37,979 nucleotides of DNA from Candidatus Obscuribacter sp. (GTDB lineage Bacteria > Cyanobacteriota > Vampirovibrionia > Obscuribacterales > Obscuribacteraceae): the NCBI GenBank assembly GCA_021772095.1, contig JADYXR010000108.1:1-37979 (forward strand), written 5' to 3'. Numbering within the stretch: the first letter of the stretch is position 1; every line of letters begins with the position of its first letter. Both the position numbers and the translations under genes were made by a program. The notes below the pieces were generated by a model that saw nothing but the letters and a program-made list of their open reading frames with translations, was not told where the DNA came from and did not search any database. Below are positions 22,892 through 30,288 of this stretch, one piece after another.

Positions 22892-23917
22892 ATGCTAACC
22901 AACCCTCCAGAAACCTCACCTTCTCAAGAGATAAATCAGTCTCTAGCCGAATTCTGTAAAACCGACGGTGCAAAAAAATTCCATCGCCAAAGACATCTTC
23001 TCGACACCGGCGGATTATCACAAGAAGAAGTACAAGCGATCCTGGATACAACAAAATCAGCCAAGCACATATTTTCGAAAAACAAACAGCCGCTCAATCT
23101 TCTAAACGACAAAATCGTAGCGACGATCTTCTACGAAAATTCCACCAGAACTAAAAGCAGCTTCGACTTAGCGGCGCGCAACCTGGGCGCCCGAGTGATT
23201 CATCTTGATGTCACCACCTCATCTGTAACCAAAGGTGAAACCATTGGCGATACCGCCAAAACGCTCGTAGCCATGGGCGTAGATGCTCTTGTCCAGCGGC
23301 ATTCCAGCTCAGGCGCCGCACACCAGCTCCAGTCCGTGATTGCCAAGCCGATCTCTATCATCAACGCCGGCGACGGCTGGAACGCCCACCCGACCCAAGC
23401 TCTGCTCGATCTATTCACAATGGAAGAGATTTGCAAAAATATAGAAGGCAAAAAAGTTGCCATCATCGGCGATATCAAACACAGTCGCGTGGCGCGCAGC
23501 AATATTCGCCTGCTTGTCCCACGAGGTGCCGATGTTCACTTATGCGCGCCACCCACGCTCATGCCTGAAGGCATCGCTAGAATGGGTGTGACTATACACG
23601 ACCAACTCTCTCCAGCCATTGACAATGCCGACTTCATCATGTCGCTGAGAATGCAGACAGAACGGCAACAAGACGGGCTAATCACGAGCCTCGAGGATTA
23701 TCGCAGGCTCTACCGCCTGGACCACAATCGGCTCAAAACCGCAAAGCCTGCAGTCCGCGTCCTCCATCCCGGTCCCATGAATCGCGGCATCGAGCTGACT
23801 TCCGAGTTGGCTGACGACTTAGACATTTCGCTCATTCAACAGCAAGTGACTAACGGTATTTACACCCGCATGGCTGTGCTTCTTTTGCTTTTATTTTCCG
23901 AGGATGGAACAAGATGA
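22892..23917 (+). CDS. pyrB: Aspartate carbamoyltransferase catalytic subunit
   Basis: 341 residues. It joins carbamoyl phosphate and aspartate to carbamoyl aspartate, the first committed step of pyrimidine synthesis. The carbamoyl-phosphate motif FYENSTRTKSSFDLAA, then GETIGDTAKTL, a HPTQALLDLFT motif, GDIKHSRVARSN and VLHPGPMNRGIE are all present. The N-terminal 30 residues are extra and unconserved-looking. The longest frame starts at TTG 22706 and runs through the palindrome; ATG 22892 is preferred because the promoter lies in between. No SD is visible. It overlaps pyrC by four bases (ATGA). No pyrI regulatory subunit is seen. Confidence 0.95.
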   Translation: MLTNPPETSPSQEINQSLAEFCKTDGAKKFHRQRHLLDTGGLSQEEVQAILDTTKSAKHIFSKNKQPLNLLNDKIVATIFYENSTRTKSSFDLAARNLGARVIHLDVTTSSVTKGETIGDTAKTLVAMGVDALVQRHSSSGAAHQLQSVIAKPISIINAGDGWNAHPTQALLDLFTMEEICKNIEGKKVAIIGDIKHSRVARSNIRLLVPRGADVHLCAPPTLMPEGIARMGVTIHDQLSPAIDNADFIMSLRMQTERQQDGLITSLEDYRRLYRLDHNRLKTAKPAVRVLHPGPMNRGIELTSELADDLDISLIQQQVTNGIYTRMAVLLLLLFSEDGTR

Positions 23918-25239
23918 GTGCAAACATTCTTTTACGACGCGGTCTTCTGGTTCACCCGACGGCACCTGGACAGGGCAATGGCAAAGACGCTTTCAAACGC
24001 GCCGACGTTCGCATTAAGGACGGTGTGATAACCGAAATCAGTGAAGAACTCGCCAACGAGGAAGGCGAAACCCTGATAGACGCAAACGATCACTGGATCC
24101 TGCCGGGCTTGATCGACATCCATACTCATCTTCGCGACCTCAATCAATCTGCCAAAGAAACCATCGAAACCGGCACCCGAGCTGCCGCCGCCGGCGGTTA
24201 CACCACTGTTGTTGCCATGGCAAATACCGACCCGACCACGGATTCGCCGCGCGTTCTATCCATAGTCCAGGAGAAGATCGCCATGCACGCCAGCGTGCGA
24301 GTGCTGCCGGTTGCCGCCGTCACCATCGGCCTCAAAGGCGAGCAACTAACAGAGATGGCTCAGCTGGCGGCGATGGGAGCGATCGCCTTTTCCGACGACG
24401 GTATGCCTCTCATGAATTTGTCGCTTTTATCTCGCGCATTACAATTCGCCAAACTGCTCGACAAGACGATCATCAGCCATCCCGAAGATCGCGCCCTCTC
24501 TCGCGGCGGTTGCCTGCATGATTCAGTCGTCGCTACAAGAATGGGTCTGGAAGGCATTCCATCGGCTTCCGAAGCCGCGTGTGTGGCCCGCGAAATCGAA
24601 ATTGTCCGCGCCGTCGGCGGACGTTTGCACTTTGCCCATGTCTCCACGATAGCGGCGGTCGAACTGATCAAACGCGCTAAGGCAGACGGTCTTCCCATTA
24701 CAGCAGAAGTGTCGCCGCACCACATCAGTTTGTCTGACGAAGATATTCCGGACTTCGACACGGCATACAAAATGAATCCGCCTCTGCGCGGCAAGGACGA
24801 TCAGTTCAAACTGGTAGAGGCGCTCTCTGAAGGCGTCTTCGATGCGATTGCCACCGACCACGCCCCTCATACCAAACAAGAAAAAGCACAGGCATTCGCG
24901 TCGGCACCATTCGGCATTATCGGTTTAGAAACCGCCTTCAGCGTCTGCTACGATCGCCTCGTCAAACAAGGACGGCTGTCGATCAACCAGCTCACGTATC
25001 TATTGACCAAAGGTCCGGCCGGCGTAATCGGACTGCCGGATCCAACTCTCAAAGCAGGGGTCCGAGCCGACATTACGATAATCAATCCGAACAGCCAGTG
25101 GATTTATCAAGCTCAAAAAGGCTTCTCGAAAAGTTCAAACTCGCCCTATGACGGTCAGACATTAATGGCTCGAGTAGTGACCACGATTGCTGAAGGCAAA
25201 ATCGTGTTTCAAGACCAGGCCGAGCTGCTCGCACGATAA
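23914..25239 (+). CDS. pyrC: Dihydroorotase (class I type)
   Basis: 441 residues. It cyclises carbamoyl aspartate to dihydroorotate, the step after PyrB. The metal-binding H-x-H is at H70 and H72 (DIHTHLRD), followed by SDDGMPLMN, SHPEDRALSRGG, FAHVSTIAAV and ATDHAPHTKQEKA, the catalytic set of the amidohydrolase-type bacterial dihydroorotases of about 430 residues. It is translationally coupled to pyrB through an ATGA overlap, and GGAACAAG precedes the ATG. Together they form a two-step pyrimidine operon; the remaining pyr genes are not in the window. Confidence 0.96.
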   Translation: MSANILLRRGLLVHPTAPGQGNGKDAFKRADVRIKDGVITEISEELANEEGETLIDANDHWILPGLIDIHTHLRDLNQSAKETIETGTRAAAAGGYTTVVAMANTDPTTDSPRVLSIVQEKIAMHASVRVLPVAAVTIGLKGEQLTEMAQLAAMGAIAFSDDGMPLMNLSLLSRALQFAKLLDKTIISHPEDRALSRGGCLHDSVVATRMGLEGIPSASEAACVAREIEIVRAVGGRLHFAHVSTIAAVELIKRAKADGLPITAEVSPHHISLSDEDIPDFDTAYKMNPPLRGKDDQFKLVEALSEGVFDAIATDHAPHTKQEKAQAFASAPFGIIGLETAFSVCYDRLVKQGRLSINQLTYLLTKGPAGVIGLPDPTLKAGVRADITIINPNSQWIYQAQKGFSKSSNSPYDGQTLMARVVTTIAEGKIVFQDQAELLAR

Positions 25240-25287
25240 TTTGCAGCAGCAATGTTTGCATTAGAACTCCCCGCCACCTGTTTGCGT

Positions 25288-25293
25288 TATGAT
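25288..25293 (+). promoter_or_regulatory. Possible -10 box of the small membrane protein gene
   Basis: TATGAT ends seven bases before the ATG at 25301, and no SD precedes that ATG. No matching -35 was found at 16-18 bases, so the case is weak. Confidence 0.25.
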
Positions 25294-25300
25294 CTAAACG

Positions 25301-25765
25301 ATGGTCCTCACTTCCACAAAAACACTATGGCAATCGACCAGCCGATGTCGGCTAATCTTGCTCTTTACCGCACTGGCAGTCGGTGTGCTCTTTGTTCACG
25401 TGCAGGATTTTGTCGCCATTAGCCGTTTTCAACATTACGGAATTGCGATTCTGATTTTTGGTTTTGGTTGTCTGATGGAAACCATTCTTTCTAGAAAAAA
25501 ACTGAACAGATGGGCACGAACAAGCTATCTGTCGACATGTGTGTTTTTTCTTTCTGTCGGTTTCGTTTATCTGACCAACCCCTGGCTCGGTCATCGCGTT
25601 TCAATTGCTACTGAAGACAACCAGCGCACCGAGCAGATATTGGCAATCACATACCTTGTGTTCAGCATTTATCTGGCGGCCGTTTGGACAAAATGGATTA
25701 TGGAAGAACGCAAAATGCGAACCGCCACCACCACAAAAACCACAACAGAGGAGGCTCTGCGTTGA
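25301..25765 (+). CDS. Small four-helix membrane protein
   Basis: 154 residues. Four hydrophobic segments at about 17-36, 43-60, 75-95 and 115-132 span the membrane, and the C-terminal tail is polar with a Thr-rich stretch (TATTTKTTTEE). No family is recognised. Its stop (TGA 25763-25765) overlaps the TTG start of the next gene as TTGA, and the RBS of that gene lies inside its last codons, so the two are a translationally coupled pair. pyrC ends 61 bases upstream without a visible terminator, so read-through from the pyr operon is possible. Confidence 0.65.
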   Translation: MVLTSTKTLWQSTSRCRLILLFTALAVGVLFVHVQDFVAISRFQHYGIAILIFGFGCLMETILSRKKLNRWARTSYLSTCVFFLSVGFVYLTNPWLGHRVSIATEDNQRTEQILAITYLVFSIYLAAVWTKWIMEERKMRTATTTKTTTEEALR

Positions 25766-26253
25766 AACGGATGATTTTGATGATAGGCGTTCCGGGCTCG
25801 GGCAAAACTACTCTGGCGAAAAAAATCGCCGAGAAGGGCTTCCATTACATCAACGCCGACGGCATTCGCGAAGAACTCTATGGCAACGCAGCCGAACAGG
25901 GCGACAAAGAAGAAGTCTTCAATTTGTTTTTTCAAAGGCTCGAGGAGCTACTGCTGATCGGCACAGACGTCATCATCGATAATACCAATCTCAACCCAAA
26001 ACAACGCAAGCCGATTCTCGAGCGCGCCGAACAATTCGGTTATATCGACGTTCAACTCTGGCTCCTGGACGTGCCTCTGGACCTCTGTCTTGCCCGCAAT
26101 AAATCACGCGAACGCATCGTCCCTGAAGACATCGTCTCAAACATGTTTGTGGAATTAAACCGATCTGGCCGACCAAAGCGCGTGGAAGGCAAAGTGGTGA
26201 TTATCAAACCAAACAAAGACGGAAGCGACTATCTATTTTTCCCGCAAAACTAA
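25762..26253 (+). CDS. P-loop kinase of the polynucleotide-kinase-like AAA_33 type
   Basis: 163 residues from TTG 25762, chosen because AGGAGG lies seven bases upstream; ATG 25771 would be too far from it. Walker A is GVPGSGKT at residues 9-16 (a MIG-x-P-G-S-G-K-T form). The segment IIDNTNLNPKQRKPIL is the second family signature (D-x-T-N-L), and a lid-like stretch LARNKSRERIVPEDIV follows. Related proteins phosphorylate polynucleotides, nucleosides or small metabolites; the substrate here is unknown. The gene ends three bases from the convergent GNAT gene. Confidence 0.85.
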   Translation: MKRMILMIGVPGSGKTTLAKKIAEKGFHYINADGIREELYGNAAEQGDKEEVFNLFFQRLEELLLIGTDVIIDNTNLNPKQRKPILERAEQFGYIDVQLWLLDVPLDLCLARNKSRERIVPEDIVSNMFVELNRSGRPKRVEGKVVIIKPNKDGSDYLFFPQN

Positions 26254-26256
26254 ACG

Positions 26257-26862
26257 CTAACGGGCTTTCCGCGCCGAAGTCGTTTTTGTTTGCTTAGCTT
26301 TCGATGATCTCACTTTAGTTCTCGATTTCTGACCCGCCGTCGATTTTGACGCGCCACTACCATTAGTGGCACTCGACTTTTTAGGCACCGCCTTTTTCTT
26401 CTCATCCCAGGCAAAAATATTGTACATATGCCAGTTGGACGAAGTTCGAAACCCCATCGCCTGATAGAGTTTGTAGGCTCGCTTATTGGTGGGCTTTACC
26501 TGCAGGCTCCAACCAGTGGCCTGATTCTTGTACTCGCGCTTCAGCCAACTGAAAAACGCCGTGCCGACTCCCGAACCTCGTGCTGACCTGGTGACCAGAA
26601 TCTCGTCGACATCGACGATATCACCAGCAAATTCGTTGCTCCAGAAAAATATGAGGATGGCGTAGCCGACTATCGAACCGTCCCTCTCAAAAATCAATAG
26701 CCGCCCTTTTTTTGATCCGGCTTTCAGTGCCTTCTGAGTCAATGACACGTCTGGAATGAACGCTTTAGGGCCAGCATCAGTTACATAGAGCTCCTCGACC
26801 AGCAATTGCAACTCAGGCACATCCGCCTTCTTGCAATCCCTTATGACCACATTGTTTTTCAT
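26257..26862 (-). CDS. GNAT acetyltransferase with a histone H1-like tail
   Basis: 201 residues. Residues about 1-150 are a GNAT fold: a first strand and helix (VVIRDCKKADVPELQLLVEEL), a strand (GRLLIFERDGSIVGYAILIFFW), the acetyl-CoA loop in TRSARGSGVGTAFFSWL (R-x-x-G-x-G/A), and the final KPTNKRAYKLYQAMGFR. The last 45 or so residues are Lys/Ser/Thr/Ala-rich (KKKAVPKKSSATNGSGASKS... TSARKAR), like the tail of histone H1-type or DNA-binding proteins. The tail suggests nucleic-acid binding or self-acetylation, by inference. The acyl acceptor is unknown. Family and domain order are clear from sequence. Confidence 0.85.
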   Translation of the reverse strand: MKNNVVIRDCKKADVPELQLLVEELYVTDAGPKAFIPDVSLTQKALKAGSKKGRLLIFERDGSIVGYAILIFFWSNEFAGDIVDVDEILVTRSARGSGVGTAFFSWLKREYKNQATGWSLQVKPTNKRAYKLYQAMGFRTSSNWHMYNIFAWDEKKKAVPKKSSATNGSGASKSTAGQKSRTKVRSSKAKQTKTTSARKAR

Positions 26863-27006
26863 TGTTTCAGCTCGCCAGATTCCTCTCTAATCATACAAAA
26901 CGGCAGCTGCCTGGGCAGCAGAAACAATCGTTTGTATCTCAATTTTGACGGACCTGAAATTTATACTATCTTATCTAGTTTGCACTACGGGCAATACCAA
27001 AGCCAC

Positions 27007-27039
27007 AAAAGCGCCGACGGCGCGGAGAAAGTTCTCCGC
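27007..27039 (-). terminator. Intrinsic terminator for the antiporter operon
   Basis: On the minus strand GCGCC-GTC-GGCGC (27011-27023) is followed by TTTT (27010-27007). A second hairpin, GCGGAGAA (27022-27029) with TTCTCCGC (27032-27039), lies just before it. It separates the antiporter genes from the GNAT gene downstream. Confidence 0.6.
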
Positions 27040-27100
27040 CACCGCCGACGCCACCATGGCTTGGTAATTGCAAAAGGCTCAGACCGATCGGTGGACCTCA

Positions 27101-27128
27101 TATTTTCAACCGCTAGCGCTTGAAAATA
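27101..27128. repeat. Dispersed palindrome copy 7 (28 bp, one mismatch)
   Basis: TATTTTCAACCGCT then AGCGCTTGAAAATA, centred between 27114 and 27115. One G-to-C change in the right arm (27119) leaves a C-C mismatch at the same distance from the centre as in copy 5. It is 28 bases beyond the stop of the minus-strand gene at 27157. Confidence 0.85.
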
Positions 27129-27156
27129 CAGACCGACCAATCAGCCGCAAGCCCGG

Positions 27157-27561
27157 CTAGCGGTACGTTCGGGCGATCAGTCCACGCTTGACGCGAACCA
27201 TCCCCTCCAGCACCGCACACGCAAATCCGGCAAACAGAACGGCCCAGATCACCGACACCGAAATCACTGACGGAAACAAGAATGACGTCGTGCAAAAAAA
27301 TCCGCACAGCATAACCCCGATCGCCGCCTGCGAAATCCCCTCAGCCAATCTGCGTTTCAACAGCGGATTGATCTTAAGCGCCAGCGTGATTTGCCGACCG
27401 ACAACCGCGCCTGCAATCACAACAGCCTCGCTGGCAACAGTCATGAGCAGCATGGCCACTAAGCCTCCGCCGAATCCCACGTCTGAGCCATGTGCTGCCA
27501 GCACCGGCAAGCCGACTGCGTACAACAGCGCAAACAGCGCTAAATGAGCGATTATAATCAT
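27157..27561 (-). CDS. Small four-helix membrane protein coupled to the antiporter
   Basis: 134 residues. ATG 27561 is two bases beyond the antiporter stop, with AAGGAAAGTAACT as RBS, so the genes are coupled. Four hydrophobic segments lie at about 3-22, 28-55, 80-100 and 103-120, with basic loops (KINPLLKRRL; VRVKRGLIARTYR). No family is recognised. The tight position suggests a partner or regulatory subunit of the antiporter, as small membrane proteins often are, but that is inference. Confidence 0.6.
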   Translation of the reverse strand: MIIIAHLALFALLYAVGLPVLAAHGSDVGFGGGLVAMLLMTVASEAVVIAGAVVGRQITLALKINPLLKRRLAEGISQAAIGVMLCGFFCTTSFLFPSVISVSVIWAVLFAGFACAVLEGMVRVKRGLIARTYR

Positions 27562-27563
27562 AG

Positions 27564-29309
27564 TTACTTTCCTTCTTCAGAGTCTGATTTGCCGGAGGCC
27601 GAGGGATAGCAAGCCGGACAGCTTGCCGTCCATTCCTTCTCCAGCTTCTCGATGTAGTCTTCGACGATTGGTGCCGGCACATGCAGCGTGCCAAGCACGC
27701 GGGTGAGCATCTCAACCGAGCCGGTCAGTTCTTCCGGAACTACTTCGTGAGCACCAGCCTTGACCAGCATGTCGACTTCGTCGACCATGCGGGCCCTTGC
27801 CAGTACCTGGATATCAGGATTGATCCGGCGGGCCAGCGAGGCTGTCCGCGCCGCCGACCGAGCGTCGATTGTGGTAATCGCGATCAATCGCGCCTTAGCG
27901 ATGCCGGCGTGCTCCAACACTGATTGGCTGGAGGCGTCGCCGTAAAACACCGGCACCTTCGCCAGTTGTCCGTTCTTCACAAGGTCCGGATCGAGTTCAA
28001 TCACCACATGTGGTGTGGCGATGTCTTTCAAAACGGTAGCCAGAGTGCGTCCACCAACGCCAAAACCGACGATGACCACGTGATTCTCCAGCTCACCGGT
28101 GTCGTCCTGTGGAGTGTTGCGCCGTCCGCCGATCCAGCGCGCCGGCAAACCCTTTTCCAGGAGCCCTGCCAGCCGCACACCAATCGCGCAGACTAGCGGC
28201 GTCACTGCCATCGAGAGAATGGCGACGGCCAGAAACACCTGATTATAAGCCGGGTTCAACACCTTTTCGGCCAACCCGACTTTGGCGAGCACGAAGGAAA
28301 ATTCGCTTGCCTGAGCCAGCGTGAAGCCGGTCAAGATAGCGATTCTCAACGAGTAGCCGAAACCAAATGCGATACCAGTGGTGATGGCAGCCTTAACCAG
28401 GATAAGCAGCAAAAGGCAGCCGCCGATCAGCAGTGGTTCCGTCAACAACGTGCGCGCGTCAAACATCATGCCGATCGAGACGAACACCAGAAAGTTGAAC
28501 ACCTCACGGAAGGGCAGGATGTCGCTGAAGGCCTGATGACTGTACTTCGATTCGGAAATCACCAGCCCGGCAAGAAAGGCGCCCAGAGCCAGTGACAGAC
28601 CAACCTGCGAAGTGGCGTAGCCGGTTCCCAGACAGAGCAGCATAATGCTCAGAACGAACGCTTCGCGCTTGCGCGTGTTGGCTACATGATCGAGCAACCA
28701 GGGCACAAAGTAGCGCGCGAACGACACGGCAATGACGACGAAGCCGACCGACTTGCCCGTGAGCAAGAGGATCTTGGTCAGATCGAGTTCCGTGCCGCCC
28801 AAAAATGGCACCGCCAAAACCATTGGCACGATGCACAAGTCCTGGAAGACCAGAATGCCTACAGTGGTGGTTCCATGCCCGCCATTCATCTCGTTGCGGT
28901 GTTGCAGCAGCCTGACCACAAGGACCGTGCTGCTCAAAGAAACCAGCATGCCGAGGAAAATCGCTGTACTGCCGGGCAGTCCGAACAGCATGGACAGGGC
29001 TGCGGTGGCTGCAATCGTGCCCAGGACTTGTAGACTGCCGCCGATTAGTAGAAATCGCCTGAGCTTCTTCAGCTTTTCAAACGAAAATTCAATGCCGATC
29101 GTGAACAAAAGGAGCACCACTCCAAGTTCAGCGAGCGCATCAACCTCGGCGATGTTCTCGACGAGTTTGAAACCATACGGTCCGCATAGCAGACCCGTTA
29201 AAAGGAAACCCAGCACTGGCGGCAAGTTGATACGATGGAAAAGAACCACCGTAAACGTCCCCAGCGCAAACAGGACAAGCAGGTCCTGGAGGAAATTAGG
29301 GTCGTGCAT
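27564..29309 (-). CDS. CPA2-type cation/proton antiporter with TrkA-N domain (KefB/YbaL-like)
   Basis: 581 residues. ATG 29309 follows CGGAGCTCGTC. The N-terminal two thirds are a 12-13 helix exchanger (LLLFTIGIEFSFEKLKKLRR, LSSTVLVVRLLQHR, LGAFLAGLVISESKYSHQ). From about residue 410, NHVVIVGFGVGGRTLATVL opens a Rossmann TrkA-N domain with a nucleotide-binding GxGxxG and then IELDPDLVKNGQ. Such proteins move K+ or Na+ outward in exchange for H+, gated by nucleotides or thiols. Charge and ion preference are not evident. The C-terminus contains CPACYP. The gene lies downstream of the PP2C gene, but a hairpin lies between. Confidence 0.9.
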   Translation of the reverse strand: MHDPNFLQDLLVLFALGTFTVVLFHRINLPPVLGFLLTGLLCGPYGFKLVENIAEVDALAELGVVLLLFTIGIEFSFEKLKKLRRFLLIGGSLQVLGTIAATAALSMLFGLPGSTAIFLGMLVSLSSTVLVVRLLQHRNEMNGGHGTTTVGILVFQDLCIVPMVLAVPFLGGTELDLTKILLLTGKSVGFVVIAVSFARYFVPWLLDHVANTRKREAFVLSIMLLCLGTGYATSQVGLSLALGAFLAGLVISESKYSHQAFSDILPFREVFNFLVFVSIGMMFDARTLLTEPLLIGGCLLLLILVKAAITTGIAFGFGYSLRIAILTGFTLAQASEFSFVLAKVGLAEKVLNPAYNQVFLAVAILSMAVTPLVCAIGVRLAGLLEKGLPARWIGGRRNTPQDDTGELENHVVIVGFGVGGRTLATVLKDIATPHVVIELDPDLVKNGQLAKVPVFYGDASSQSVLEHAGIAKARLIAITTIDARSAARTASLARRINPDIQVLARARMVDEVDMLVKAGAHEVVPEELTGSVEMLTRVLGTLHVPAPIVEDYIEKLEKEWTASCPACYPSASGKSDSEEGK

Positions 29310-29365
29310 TGACGAGCTCCGAGTTGCTTATTATTCGATAGTCCCAAGCGGGACGGACGCAAATA

Positions 29366-29385
29366 GGAAGACCCTGAGGTCTTCT
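29366..29385 (-). terminator. Hairpin between the PP2C gene and the antiporter gene
   Basis: GGAAGACC (29366-29373), loop CTGA, then GGTCTTCT (29378-29385), eight pairs counting one G-T. On the minus strand it is followed by TATTTG. A weaker GTCCC-AAGC-GGGAC hairpin follows at 29341-29354. It may partly terminate the PP2C transcript. Confidence 0.45.
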
Positions 29386-29407
29386 TGAGAGAATTTGTTG
29401 GAATTGA

Positions 29408-30166
29408 CTAAAGTGAAGCTATCAAAACCGTGACATTGTCCGGCGCACCAGAAACCAGCACGCGATCGACCAGTTCGGCGCACATGCGCTTCACGTTCAT
29501 CTGACTGGCCATGACCGATTCGATGTACGCGTCTTCGACAATGTCGGTAAGACCGTCTGAGGCAAGCAGGTAAAGGTCACCTTCTTGCCATTTGTAGGCG
29601 TGATGTTCGACATTGACCGAGACGTCGCCGACAAAACGCGTGACGATATGGGAACGCGGATGGCCCTTGCGTTCTTCCTCTCTCATGTCTCCCGAGTCGA
29701 TCAGGTCTTGAACGGCTGAATGGTCTTTGGTGAGTTGCAAGAGCTTGCCCTTTCGCACACGGTAAATGCGCGAATCACCGACATGAGCGCAGTGCACGAA
29801 ATCGTCACCGACAATTAAAACGACGCCTGTGGTTCCCATGCCCCAGAGGTCCAGTTCAGTTCGTCCCCACTTGTAAATCTCGGCATTGGCCTGGGTGACG
29901 ACTCGATTGGACCAGGTTTTGATCGACTTGCGGTTGACCAGTCCCGGCCCTTTTACTTTGCTTTCAGTTTCAAACCAGTCGACAAACAACTGGCTGGCCA
30001 CCGAGCCGCCGTTATGACCGCCCATGCCGTCTGCGACAACCAGAATGCGTTTATCTTTGCTGATAAACAAACGGTCCTGATTTTCGGATCGCATCAAACC
30101 GACGTCGCTCAAACCGGCGACTGTGATTTTTAGTTTCGATCCATCCAACGTGTCCGGCTTTGCCAT
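29408..30166 (-). CDS. PP2C-family Ser/Thr protein phosphatase
   Basis: 252 residues, the usual size for bacterial Stp/PrpC-type enzymes. Metal-binding residues are in RSENQDRLF (D31) and VADGMGGHNGG (D46), with GTTGVVLIVGDDFVHCAHVGDSRIYRVRKGKL, LTKDHS, LLASDGLTDIV and APDNVTVLI completing the family motifs in order. It removes phosphate from Ser/Thr of cytoplasmic proteins, normally opposing a Hanks-type kinase, which is not in the window. AAGAG precedes the ATG. The His/Gly-repeat gene lies upstream, separated by a hairpin terminator. Confidence 0.93.
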   Translation of the reverse strand: MAKPDTLDGSKLKITVAGLSDVGLMRSENQDRLFISKDKRILVVADGMGGHNGGSVASQLFVDWFETESKVKGPGLVNRKSIKTWSNRVVTQANAEIYKWGRTELDLWGMGTTGVVLIVGDDFVHCAHVGDSRIYRVRKGKLLQLTKDHSAVQDLIDSGDMREEERKGHPRSHIVTRFVGDVSVNVEHHAYKWQEGDLYLLASDGLTDIVEDAYIESVMASQMNVKRMCAELVDRVLVSGAPDNVTVLIASL

Positions 30167-30243
30167 CTACTCTTGACTTTATGCGGTGTTCAGCGAAATC
30201 CAAAGGATAGCACATAGGACACAATCTCCCGGCAAGCCGGGTG

Positions 30244-30278
30244 AAAACGGAGGCGACCGATCTTTGCAGATCGGCCGC
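30244..30278 (-). terminator. Terminator after the His/Gly-repeat gene
   Basis: On the minus strand GCGGCCGATCT, loop GCAA, AGATCGGTCGC (30278 to 30253): an 11-pair stem with one G-T and a GNRA-type loop, then CTCCGTTTTC. It is ten bases beyond the stop at 30289. Confidence 0.6.
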
Positions 30279-30288
30279 CCGCCGTCCG

